A DNA stretch of 64,000 nt from JAATFS01 sp037145635 (lineage in GTDB: Bacteria > Pseudomonadota > Gammaproteobacteria > Xanthomonadales > Xanthomonadaceae), in NCBI GenBank assembly GCA_037145635.1, contig JBBCXB010000001.1, forward strand, positions 1,240,001 to 1,304,000. Direction: 5' to 3'. Position 1 is the stretch's first letter. Each line of letters opens with the position of its first letter. Shown here one piece after another: positions 56,322 through 64,000 of this stretch. A model generated the notes under the pieces. It was not told the origin of the DNA. It did not search any database and saw only the letters and a program-made list of their open reading frames with translations. A program made the position numbers and the translations under genes.

Positions 56322-58568
56322 TCAGAACTCCTGCCAGTCGGTCTCCACCGCGGCCACGGCACGCGGCCGCGCGGCCGGGGCCGCGGGACGCGCCGGGCGC
56401 GCGGCCGGCGCCGCCGGCGCGACCGAGCGCGCGGAGGCGTCGCGCGCCGGAGCGCGGCCGGTGGTGGTGGCGCTCTGCTCGATCTTGAACACCGACACCG
56501 CCTCGCTGAGCTGGTTGGCCTGGTCCTCCATCGAGCGCGCGGCGGCGGTGGCTTCCTCCACCAGCGCGGCGTTCTGCTGGGTGGCCTCGTCCATCTGGGT
56601 CACGGTCTGGTTGACCTGGTCGATGCCGGCCGACTGTTCCTGCGAGGCCGCGGAGATCTCGCCCATGATGTCGGTCACCCGCTGCACCGAGGCCACGATC
56701 TCGCCCATGGTCTGGCCGGCGGCGTGCACCAGCGCCGAGCCCTCGGAAACCTTGCCGACCGAGTCGTCGATCAGGCCCTTGATCTCCTTGGCGGCACCGG
56801 CCGAGCGCTGCGCCAGCGTGCGCACCTCGGAGGCGACCACCGCGAAGCCGCGGCCCTGGTCGCCGGCGCGCGCCGCTTCCACGGCGGCATTGAGCGCCAG
56901 GATGTTGGTCTGGAAGGCGATGCCGTCGATCACCGAGATGATCTCGGCGATCTTCTTCGAGGACGCCTCGATGCCGGTCATCGTGGTCACCACCTGGCTG
57001 ACCACCTCGCCCCCCTTGGAGGCGACGTCGGCCGCGCCGATGGCGAGCTGGTTGGCCTGGCGCGCGTGCTCGGCGTTCTGCTTGACGGTGGAGGTCAGCT
57101 CCTCCATCGAGGCAGCGGTCTCCTCGAGGCTGGCGGCCTGCTGCTCGGTACGGCGCGACAGGTCGCTGTTGCCGGTGGCGATCTCGCTGGCCGCGGTGTT
57201 GATGCTGCCGGTGGCCAGCTGGATGCGGCCGACGATGCCGGCCAGCTGCTCAGCGGTGGCGTTGGCATCGTCGCGCATGCGGGCGAACACGCCGTGGAAC
57301 TCGCCGTGCATGCGTGCGGTGAGGTCGCCTTCGGCGATCGCCTGCAGCAGCGTGGACAGCCCCTGCAGGTTGCCGTCGGCGGTGGCCATCAGGCGGTTCA
57401 GGCTCTCCACCATCGCGCGGAAGTCGTACTGGAAGCGCTCGACATCGCCACGCTGGGTGAAGTCACCCGCGGCGGCGGCCCCGGCCAGCTGGTTGATCTC
57501 CTGGTTCATCGCCGTCAGGTTCTGCTTGACGGTGTTCATGGTCTCGGTCAGCGCGGCCTTCTCGCCCGGCAGCTGCGCCATGTCCGGGCTGAGGTCGCCG
57601 ATCGCGTAGCGGCCCATGATCTTGGCCAGGCTCAGCGTCACCTCGATGTTGGAGGCCACCAGCTCGTTGCTGTCGTGCACCATGCGGCCATAGTCGCCCG
57701 GGAACGCCGAGGCGTCCATGCGGTAGCTGATCTGGCCTTCGTCGTGGCGGCGCGCCATGTCGGCCTGTGCCGCCAGCACCGCCTGCAGCTGTTCCTGCAT
57801 GCGGCGCATGCTGTTCAACAGGCGGCCGGTCTCGTCGCGCGCATCGGTCCGGATGTCGCTGTCGAGCTTGCCGGCCGCGATGCCTTCGGCCACCCGCGTG
57901 GCCATGCCCAGCGGACGGGTCAGGCTGCGGGTGATCAGCCACGCCAGCAGCACGCTGATCACCAGCACGCTCACGCCGCCGGCGATCAGCACCGCGCGCC
58001 CGTTGCGCATCGAGGCCAGCGCCTGCGCGTAGGCCTGCTTGCTCTGCGTCTGCTCGAGCTTGGAGTTGTTCCGGATCGCGCCCTGCTGCTCGTCCATCGC
58101 GACGGCACCCTTGCCGAGCAGCAGTGCCTGCGCGTCGGCATTGCGGTCCTGCGCGCCCAGCGCCAGCACCTGGTCGTTGTAGGTCTTGGAAACGCTGCGG
58201 GTCTTGTCGATCTGCTCGCGGGCCTCGCGTTCCTGCGCATTGGTCGGCATGGCGGCCAGCGCATCGGCGGCGACGGCGTAGCGTGCGCGGTCGGCTTCGA
58301 CCGCCTTCAGCGCCCGGTCGTTGGCCGCCGCCCCATCGACGATGGTGATGTCGCGCAGCGAGATGGCGACATTGGTGTTGGCATCGAGCATCTCGCTGGA
58401 GAGGCGGATCTTCTCCATGTTGACGTTGACGATGCTGTCCAGTTCGCGCTGGGCGCCGGCCATCGTGACCAGGCCGGTGGCGATCAACAGCCCGGACAGC
58501 AGGATCAGGATGCCGAAGGCCACCCCGAGACGGCGGCCTACGTTGTAGCGTTGCAGGAATGCGTTCAT
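56322..58568 (-). CDS. Methyl-accepting chemotaxis protein 3 (4HB, HAMP, MA)
   Basis: The protein has 748 residues: TM1 (about 14-36), a periplasmic four-helix-bundle sensor (about 40-190), TM2 (about 195-217), HAMP, a long run of HAMP-like helical repeats (about 270-460) and the MA domain. It ends in a Pro/Ala linker and DWQEF, the CheR/CheB tether. The ATG at 58568 (MNAFLQRYNVGRR) is chosen because TM1 follows directly. It is transcribed alone between a candidate sigma-28 promoter and a strong terminator. The ligand is unknown; 4HB sensors are diverse. Confidence 0.94.
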   Translation of the reverse strand: MNAFLQRYNVGRRLGVAFGILILLSGLLIATGLVTMAGAQRELDSIVNVNMEKIRLSSEMLDANTNVAISLRDITIVDGAAANDRALKAVEADRARYAVAADALAAMPTNAQEREAREQIDKTRSVSKTYNDQVLALGAQDRNADAQALLLGKGAVAMDEQQGAIRNNSKLEQTQSKQAYAQALASMRNGRAVLIAGGVSVLVISVLLAWLITRSLTRPLGMATRVAEGIAAGKLDSDIRTDARDETGRLLNSMRRMQEQLQAVLAAQADMARRHDEGQISYRMDASAFPGDYGRMVHDSNELVASNIEVTLSLAKIMGRYAIGDLSPDMAQLPGEKAALTETMNTVKQNLTAMNQEINQLAGAAAAGDFTQRGDVERFQYDFRAMVESLNRLMATADGNLQGLSTLLQAIAEGDLTARMHGEFHGVFARMRDDANATAEQLAGIVGRIQLATGSINTAASEIATGNSDLSRRTEQQAASLEETAASMEELTSTVKQNAEHARQANQLAIGAADVASKGGEVVSQVVTTMTGIEASSKKIAEIISVIDGIAFQTNILALNAAVEAARAGDQGRGFAVVASEVRTLAQRSAGAAKEIKGLIDDSVGKVSEGSALVHAAGQTMGEIVASVQRVTDIMGEISAASQEQSAGIDQVNQTVTQMDEATQQNAALVEEATAAARSMEDQANQLSEAVSVFKIEQSATTTGRAPARDASARSVAPAAPAARPARPAAPAARPRAVAAVETDWQEF

Positions 58569-58680
58569 GTCGAATCCGTCGGGTAGCAGGGAAAGGCGTG
58601 GAAGGAAGGCCGGGGGTACGGACGGATCCGCGGGGGGCCGGTCAGCCAAGGGGCACTGCGGACAGCGTTTGTCGAAAGGG

Positions 58681-58706
58681 TTATCGACCGGGCTTGCCAA
58701 AGCTGA
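58681..58706 (-). promoter_or_regulatory. Candidate sigma-28 promoter of MCP 3 (weaker)
   Basis: On the minus strand TCAGCTTT, 10 bases, GTCGATAA. The -10 matches 7 of 8 and the -35 5 of 8, with a spacer one base short of the consensus. It lies about 115 bases before the ATG. Confidence 0.4.
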
Positions 58707-59228
58707 CGGGCGACACGCGAAATTTGTGGAGTTCGTTTCAGCCGGTTAAGCAACCTATATGGAAGCTGTCGATCGACCCGCCGGGACTGCGGTGTCGCTC
58801 ACGGCACACCGGCGTGCAACGCCCACCAACCGTCGCCGCGACAGGCTGCGAACGACGGCAAGTGGCGCAGGAATACGAGCCGCGGGCAGCGAAAGATGCA
58901 AGGGCTTGGCGCGGACGGACGAGGGCGGGAGCGAGCCTAGTCCTGCGCGTGGCGGGTGGCGCGACCGTTGTATCGGACGCAGCCGCTATGCGGGGGCGGA
59001 GGGCGCGAGCCGGAAGGGAATCGGGCATGGAAGGGATCACCCTTTCTGTAACGGCCAGACAATCCCAATATGAAATCGATTGATGTGCGACTTGCGATAG
59101 GCTGAAGCAATGAAACTAAGGGCGCCGCGACGCCGCGAGGAGTCGGCCACCCGGCGGTCAGCGAACGGGGCCGGCGAGGCAGAGGGGCGCTTCGACAGAC
59201 GCGCGGCCGGCGAAGTGTGGCCATCTTC
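58707..59228. other. Intergenic region between MCP 3 and MCP 4 (left part)
   Basis: No gene is supported on either strand; open frames are short and of biased composition. One AT-richer stretch (59041-59110) stands out from the GC-rich surroundings but contains no clear promoter for a flanking gene. Confidence 0.4.
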
Positions 59229-59480
59229 GGTGGGAGGCGATTCCCCGAAGGCCGCGCCGGGCGACGATCCTCGGTGCCGGCGCCGACGACGCAGTGACCG
59301 CATCGCCTACGAGCCATAAAGCGGTCCGCGGCAGCGGTAAAGGTGGGGAGGCGGTTCCCCCGAAAGCGGTGCCGGGCGACGATCCTCGGCGCCGGTGCCG
59401 ACGACGCAGTGACTGCAGCCCTACGCCGTGGAGTGGTCCGCGGCGGTGCTAACGGTGAGGCGCGCGCCGGGCGACGAGGG
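59229..59480. repeat. Tandem approximately 114-bp degenerate repeat
   Basis: Two tandem copies (about 59229-59341 and 59343-59454) and a partial third (to about 59480). The best-kept core is about 40 bases in each copy: GCCGGGCGACGATCCTCGG, then GCCGG-GCCGACGACGCAGTGA with only one or two differences. Each core is followed by a GTCCGCGGC box. It lies 3' of MCP 4 in a gene-free stretch. Function unknown. Confidence 0.75.
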
Positions 59481-59607
59481 CGGGCCGGAGGGTCCGAGGA
59501 CGCGCCGGCCCTGAAACCCGGGCGCATGATCCGGCGCCCCGGAAGACGCCCCGTTGGCGGGTCGATGGCTGTCGCCCGCCGTGGAAGACGTATTGACGTT
59601 GTCGCGT

Positions 59608-59640
59608 CCCGGGTGCCGCCGTCGTCCGGCGGCACCCGGG
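59608..59640 (-). terminator. Hairpin after MCP 4
   Basis: A perfect 13-bp stem (CCCGGGTGCCGCC with 59628-59640, 7-base loop) lies 6 bases after the MCP 4 stop. There is no U-tract, so it may be a Rho-assisted or 3'-protecting hairpin. Confidence 0.5.
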
Positions 59641-59646
59641 CCCTGC

Positions 59647-61914
59647 TCAGAACTCCTGCCAGTCACCGTCGGCCGCGGCCAGGGCAGGGGCCGCCGTGGC
59701 GGTGCTGGCACGCGGCGGCGCCGGAGCGCGACGCGGGGCGACCGCAGCGACCGTGGTCGGCTTGACCGGTGCCGGCCTCGGCGGGGCGACGGGACGCGGC
59801 GCGGCGGCCGTGGCGTGCTCGCGCTCCAGCCGGAACTGGGCCACCGCGTCGCTGAGCTGGTTGGCCTGTTCTTCCATCGAGCGCGCGGCGGCGGTGGCTT
59901 CCTCGACCAGCGCGGCGTTCTGCTGGGTGGCCTCGTCCATCTGGGTCACGGTCTGGTTGACCTGCTCGATGCCGGCCGACTGTTCCTGCGAGGCCGCGGA
60001 GATCTCGCTCATGATGTCGGTCACGCGCTGCACGCTGGCCACGATCTCGTGCATGGTCTGGCCGGCCTGGCCGACCAGCGCCGAACCCTCGGCCACCTTG
60101 CCGACCGAATCGTCGATCAGCCCCTTGATCTCCTTGGCGGCACCGGCCGAGCGCTGTGCCAGCGTGCGCACCTCGCTGGCGACCACCGCGAAGCCGCGAC
60201 CCTGTTCGCCCGCACGTGCGGCCTCGACCGCGGCGTTGAGCGCCAGGATGTTGGTCTGGAACGCGATGCCGTCGATCACCGAGATGATCTCGGCGATCTT
60301 CTTCGACGAGGTCTCGATGCCGTTCATGGTGGTCACCACCTGGCTGACCACGTCGCCGCCCTTGGAGGCGACATCGGCCGCGCCGATGGCGAGCTGGTTG
60401 GCCTGGCGCGCATGCTCGGCGTTCTGCTTGACGGTGGAGGTCAGCTCCTCCATCGAGGCGGCGGTCTCCTCCAGGTTGGCGGCCTGCTGCTCGGTGCGGC
60501 GCGACAGGTCGCTGTTGCCGGTGGCGATCTCGCCGGCGGCACTGTTGATGCTGCCGGTGGACAGCTTGATGCGGCCGACGATGTCGGTCAGGCGCGCGAC
60601 CGTGGTGTTGGCGTCGTCGCGCAGGGTGGCGAACACGCCGTGGAACTCGCCGTCCAGGCGTGCGGTGAGGTCGCCGTCGGCGATCGCGCCGAGCAGGCCG
60701 GAGAGCTTGCCCAGGTTGCGGTCGCTGACCTCCATCATCGCGTTGAGGTCGGCGACCATGAGCGCGAAGTCGTCGCGGAAGCGGCCGGCATCGCCGCGCA
60801 CGCTGAAGTCGCCGGCCGCGGCCGACTGCGCCAGGCGCTTGATCTCGGTGTTGATCGCCAGCAGGCTGGCCTTGGCCGCATCCATGGCCTCGTGCAGCAC
60901 CGCACGGCTGGCCGGCAGCCGGCGCGCGTCCCGCGACAGGTTGCCGTTGGCGTACTCGTTGAGGATGCCGACGGCGTCCACGATTGCGTCCAGATGCTCG
61001 AACATCATGGTGTTGATGCCGCTGGCCAGCTCGCCGTACACGCCCGGGAAGTCCTCCGGCATGCGGTGGCTCATGTCCTCGGCCGCATGCAGCGTCGACA
61101 TCCGCGTGGTCTCGCCGGAGAAGCGGCGCAGCATCGCGGTCATGCGCTCGGTTGCCTCGAGCATCTGCCCGATCTCGTCGTTGCCGCTGCGCTGCACGTG
61201 CACGCCCAGGTCGCCGCGCGAGACCGCCTGGATGGCGCCGAGCGCCTGCGCCAGCGGACGGGTGATCGAACGCGCGATCAGCGTGCCGAACACGACCGAC
61301 AACAGCGCCATCAGCAGGGTGCCGCCCAGCAGCACGATGCTGGTGGCGCGGAACGAGGCGGCGCTGGCGACCACGGTGGCATCGAGCGCGGCCGACTGCT
61401 GCGCGTACATCTTGTCGATCGAGGCGAACAGCTCGGTGCGGATCGGCCCCGACTGGCTGCTGGAGAACGCCATGGCCGGCGCGCGGTCGGGCTGGGCCAG
61501 CAACTGGCGCAACTGGACATTGGCCTCGAAGTAGCGGTCGCTGGCGTCGGTCAGCTTGAGGAAGTCGGCCCGCAGCGGCGAATCGGGGCCGATCTTGGCC
61601 GCCAGCGCCTTCTGGGTGGCGGCGTACTGCGTATGGATCTCGTCCATGCGCGTGAAGAAGCGCGCGAAGCGCTCCGGGTCGTCGAAGTTGACGAACTGGC
61701 CGACCTCGTAGACGCGGAACTCGCCGGCGTAGCCGCGCAGCTCGGACAGCCGGCTGAGCACCGGCACGACGTCCTGGTTGATCCGCGCGGTCTCGTCCTG
61801 CATCTGCTTCATGCGGGTGTAGCCGATCGTGCCCAGCACGGCGGTGAACGCCGCGCTGAGGCAGAACGCACACATCAGTTTTCGCGAGATGGGCCAGTCT
61901 TTGAATCGGATCAT
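59647..61914 (-). CDS. Methyl-accepting chemotaxis protein 4 (4HB-type, tandem HAMP, MA)
   Basis: The protein has 755 residues: TM1 (about 11-32), a periplasmic helical sensor (to about 185), TM2 (about 188-212), HAMP and then a characteristic segment (HAAEDMSHRMPEDFPGVYGE) shared with MCP 5. Repeated HAMP-like units (the GDL/GDF landmarks recur around 225, 345 and 390) lead into the MA domain. It ends DWQEF. It lies 71 bases after MCP 5 on the same strand, so the two are probably one transcript. From HAMP onward it is nearly identical to MCP 5, but its sensor is different. Confidence 0.94.
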   Translation of the reverse strand: MIRFKDWPISRKLMCAFCLSAAFTAVLGTIGYTRMKQMQDETARINQDVVPVLSRLSELRGYAGEFRVYEVGQFVNFDDPERFARFFTRMDEIHTQYAATQKALAAKIGPDSPLRADFLKLTDASDRYFEANVQLRQLLAQPDRAPAMAFSSSQSGPIRTELFASIDKMYAQQSAALDATVVASAASFRATSIVLLGGTLLMALLSVVFGTLIARSITRPLAQALGAIQAVSRGDLGVHVQRSGNDEIGQMLEATERMTAMLRRFSGETTRMSTLHAAEDMSHRMPEDFPGVYGELASGINTMMFEHLDAIVDAVGILNEYANGNLSRDARRLPASRAVLHEAMDAAKASLLAINTEIKRLAQSAAAGDFSVRGDAGRFRDDFALMVADLNAMMEVSDRNLGKLSGLLGAIADGDLTARLDGEFHGVFATLRDDANTTVARLTDIVGRIKLSTGSINSAAGEIATGNSDLSRRTEQQAANLEETAASMEELTSTVKQNAEHARQANQLAIGAADVASKGGDVVSQVVTTMNGIETSSKKIAEIISVIDGIAFQTNILALNAAVEAARAGEQGRGFAVVASEVRTLAQRSAGAAKEIKGLIDDSVGKVAEGSALVGQAGQTMHEIVASVQRVTDIMSEISAASQEQSAGIEQVNQTVTQMDEATQQNAALVEEATAAARSMEEQANQLSDAVAQFRLEREHATAAAPRPVAPPRPAPVKPTTVAAVAPRRAPAPPRASTATAAPALAAADGDWQEF

Positions 61915-61961
61915 GTTCGTGCTTCCAGAGGGAGAGGGCAGGGAAAGGCGGGCATTGAGAC

Positions 61962-61981
61962 GGGCGCCCGGGCGGGCGCCC
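61962..61981 (-). other. Intercistronic hairpin between MCP 5 and MCP 4
   Basis: GGGCGCCC, 4 bases, GGGCGCCC lies directly after the MCP 5 stop with no U-tract. It may stabilise or process the message rather than end it. Confidence 0.45.
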
Positions 61982-61985
61982 TGCC

Positions 61986-64000
61986 TCAGAAGGTCTGCCA
62001 GTCGCTCTCGGCGACGGGCTGGCGGGACGGAGGTGCCGGTGGACGCGTTTCCCTGCGCGGTGAAGCTTCCCGATTCGAGGTCCTGGCTTGCAGCAGATCG
62101 GCGACGAGGCGTGCCGGGTCGGTGGATGCGGTACGGAACTGTGCGACGGCCTCGCCGAGCTGGCCGGCCTGTTCTTCCATCGAGCGCGCGGCGGCGGTGG
62201 CTTCCTCCACCAGCGCAGCGTTCTGCTGGGTGGCCTCGTCCATCTGGGTCACGGTCTGGTTGACCTGCTCGATGCCGGCCGACTGTTCCTGCGAGGCGGC
62301 GGAGATCTCGCTCATGATGTCGGTCACGCGCTGCACGCTGGCCACGATCTCGTGCATGGTCTGGCCGGCCTGGCCGACCAGCGCCGAGCCCTCGGCGACC
62401 TTGCCGACCGAGTCGTCGATCAGGCCCTTGATCTCCTTGGCGGCGCCGGCCGAGCGCTGCGCCAGCGTGCGTACCTCGGAGGCCACCACCGCGAAGCCGC
62501 GGCCCTGTTCGCCGGCGCGTGCCGCTTCCACCGCGGCGTTGAGCGCCAGGATGTTGGTCTGGAAGGCGATGCCGTCGATCACCGAGATGATCTCGGCGAT
62601 CTTCTTCGACGAGGTCTCGATGCCGGTCATCGTGGTGACGACCTGGCTGACCACCTCGCCGCCCCGGGAGGCGACGTCGGCGGCGCCGATCGCCAGCTGG
62701 TTGGCCTGGCGGGCGTGTTCGGCGTTCTGGCGCACGGTGGAGGTCAGCTCCTCCATCGACGCGGCGGTCTCCTCCAGGTTGGCGGCCTGCTGCTCGGTGC
62801 GGCGCGACAGGTCGCCGTTGCCGGCCGCGATCTCGCCGGCGGCCAGGCTGATCGCGCCGGACGAGCTCTGGATGCGACCGACGATGTCGGTCAGGCGCTG
62901 CACGGTGGCGTTGGCGTCGTCGCGCAGGGTGGCGAACACACCGTGGAACTCGCCGTCCATGCGCGCGGTGAGGTCGCCGGCGGCGATCGCCCCAAGCAGG
63001 CCCGAGAGCTTGCCCAGGTTGCGGTCGCTGACCTCCATCATCGCGTTGAGGTCGGCGACCATGATCGCGAAGTCATGGCGGAAGCGGCCGGCGTCGCCGC
63101 GCACGCCGAAGTCGCCGGCGGCCGCGGCCTGCGCCAGGTGCTTGATCTCGGTATTGATCGCCAGCAGGCTGGCCTTGGCCGCGTCCATGGCCTCGTGCAG
63201 CACCGCACGGCTGCCGGGCAGCCGGCGCGCATCGCGCGAAAGATCGCCCTGGGCGTAGCCGTTGAGCACCTCGATGGCGTCCACGATCGCATCCAGGTGC
63301 TCGAACATCATGGTGTTGATACCACCAGCGAGTTCGCCGTACACGCCCGGGAAGTCTTCCGGCATGCGGTGGCGCATGTCCTCGGCCGCATGCAGCCGGA
63401 TCATCACCTTGGTCTGCTCGGAAAAGCGCTCCAGGGTGTGCACCATCTCGTCGGTGGCCCTGAGCATCTGCCCGATCTCGTCGCTGCCGTGATTGGCGGT
63501 GCGCACGCTCAGGTCGCCGCGGGCGACGCCGCGGATGGCGGCCAGGGCGCGCGCGACCGGCTCCAGCACCGACTGGCCGATCAGCCAGCCCAGCCCCAGG
63601 TTGAGCAGCACCAGTACGCCGCCGGCGAGGGTCATGATCCAGGTGAAGGACAGGGCCTGCGACTGGGTGTCGTCGAGGTATACGCCGGTGCCGACGACCC
63701 AGCCCCAGGGGGCGTAGGCGGCCGCGTAGGAGGTCTTGTGCACCGGGGCCTTCGTGCCCGGTTTGGCCCAGGTGTAATCGACGAAGCCGCCGCCCTGGCG
63801 GGCGGCGGCGACGAAGGCGGGGAAGATGCGCTGGCCGTCCGGACTGAGCACATCGCCCAGCGGCTTGCCGACCAGGTCCGGCCGCATCGGGTGCATCAGC
63901 ATCCGCGGCGACTCGTCGGTGACATAGAAGTAGTCCACGCCTCGCTCCGCCTGCATCGTGGACAGGGTGTGCAGGGCGCTGCGCTTGGCGGTGTCCAGGT
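61986..64000 (-). CDS. Methyl-accepting chemotaxis protein 5 (Cache sensor, partial)
   Basis: The gene runs off the right edge, so the N-terminus is missing; at least 670 residues are seen. The visible start is a periplasmic Cache (sCache_2-type) domain (YFYVTDESPRMLMHPMRPDL, then GKPLGDVLSPDG), which commonly binds small organic acids. Next come a TM helix, HAMP, the HAAEDMRHRMPEDFPGVYGE segment, tandem HAMP-like units and the MA domain. It ends SDWQTF, a slightly different CheR/CheB pentapeptide. The ATG at 63956 is internal to the Cache fold and is not the true start: reading continues open to base 64000. Confidence 0.93.
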   Translation of the reverse strand, partial: LDTAKRSALHTLSTMQAERGVDYFYVTDESPRMLMHPMRPDLVGKPLGDVLSPDGQRIFPAFVAAARQGGGFVDYTWAKPGTKAPVHKTSYAAAYAPWGWVVGTGVYLDDTQSQALSFTWIMTLAGGVLVLLNLGLGWLIGQSVLEPVARALAAIRGVARGDLSVRTANHGSDEIGQMLRATDEMVHTLERFSEQTKVMIRLHAAEDMRHRMPEDFPGVYGELAGGINTMMFEHLDAIVDAIEVLNGYAQGDLSRDARRLPGSRAVLHEAMDAAKASLLAINTEIKHLAQAAAAGDFGVRGDAGRFRHDFAIMVADLNAMMEVSDRNLGKLSGLLGAIAAGDLTARMDGEFHGVFATLRDDANATVQRLTDIVGRIQSSSGAISLAAGEIAAGNGDLSRRTEQQAANLEETAASMEELTSTVRQNAEHARQANQLAIGAADVASRGGEVVSQVVTTMTGIETSSKKIAEIISVIDGIAFQTNILALNAAVEAARAGEQGRGFAVVASEVRTLAQRSAGAAKEIKGLIDDSVGKVAEGSALVGQAGQTMHEIVASVQRVTDIMSEISAASQEQSAGIEQVNQTVTQMDEATQQNAALVEEATAAARSMEEQAGQLGEAVAQFRTASTDPARLVADLLQARTSNREASPRRETRPPAPPSRQPVAESDWQTF

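Noticed and set aside
59110..59319. Small plus-strand gene in the MCP 3-MCP 4 gap
   Set aside because: The translation is Arg/Ala-rich, lies mostly in the tandem repeat, and has no ribosome-binding site or recognisable domain.

Overview
The window is about 70% GC, densely coded, and carries the complete rpf (DSF quorum-sensing) gene cluster with its usual housekeeping neighbours (recJ, prfB, lysS, aconitase). That order (carA-carB-greA-rpfE-recJ-rpfD-prfB-lysS-rpfG-rpfC / rpfF-rpfB-acnA) is characteristic of Xanthomonadaceae (Xanthomonas, Stenotrophomonas, Pseudoxanthomonas, Lysobacter and relatives). The genus cannot be fixed from sequence reading alone. rpfH, which lies between rpfG and rpfC in X. 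campestris, is absent here. Dispersed intergenic arrays of a GGGAATC-type heptamer occur in four places. No tRNA, rRNA, insertion sequence, phage gene or CRISPR array was seen.

Layout: (1) 0.2-2.2 kb, a three-gene methionine-salvage operon mtnB-mtnD-mtnC. (2) 2.5-6.2 kb, two tandem APC-family amino acid permeases and a Nudix hydrolase. (3) 6.3-9.2 kb, serA convergent with the Nudix gene and divergent from a D-2-hydroxyglutarate-dehydrogenase-type flavoprotein. (4) 9.2-12 kb, two exported proteins (DUF2388, and an HExxH/DUF4105 protein) and an EF-P paralogue. (5) 12-14.6 kb, an acyl-CoA catabolic set (enoyl-CoA hydratase, HMG-CoA lyase, SDR dehydrogenase). (6) 14.7-17.1 kb, feoA-feoB and a Cys-rich membrane peptide behind a Fur-like site. 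(7) 17.4-26.3 kb, dapB, carA-orf-carB-greA-rpfE-recJ. (8) 26.8-37 kb, rpfD, prfB (programmed frameshift), lysS, rpfG-rpfC and, convergent, rpfB-rpfF. (9) 37-43.7 kb, acnA, a VapBC toxin-antitoxin pair, acnB.

(10) 43.8-64 kb is a chemotaxis region, all on the minus strand: cheR-cheD-cheB-GGDEF/EAL; an MCP with a small secreted protein; cheW; a PilZ protein, a 6-TM MCP and a membrane-anchored Cys-rich protein; a third MCP; then two related MCPs, the last cut by the window end. Five candidate flagellar sigma-28 promoters can be read upstream of these units, and four of the five MCPs end in a DWQEF/DWQTF pentapeptide expected to tether CheR/CheB.

Together the right half links cell-cell signalling (RpfF makes DSF, RpfC senses it, RpfG degrades cyclic di-GMP) to motility control, because a GGDEF/EAL protein and a PilZ cyclic-di-GMP receptor sit inside the adjoining chemotaxis operons. 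The least described parts are the two small exported or membrane-anchored proteins placed in sigma-28-driven MCP operons (51293-51676 and 55502-56002).
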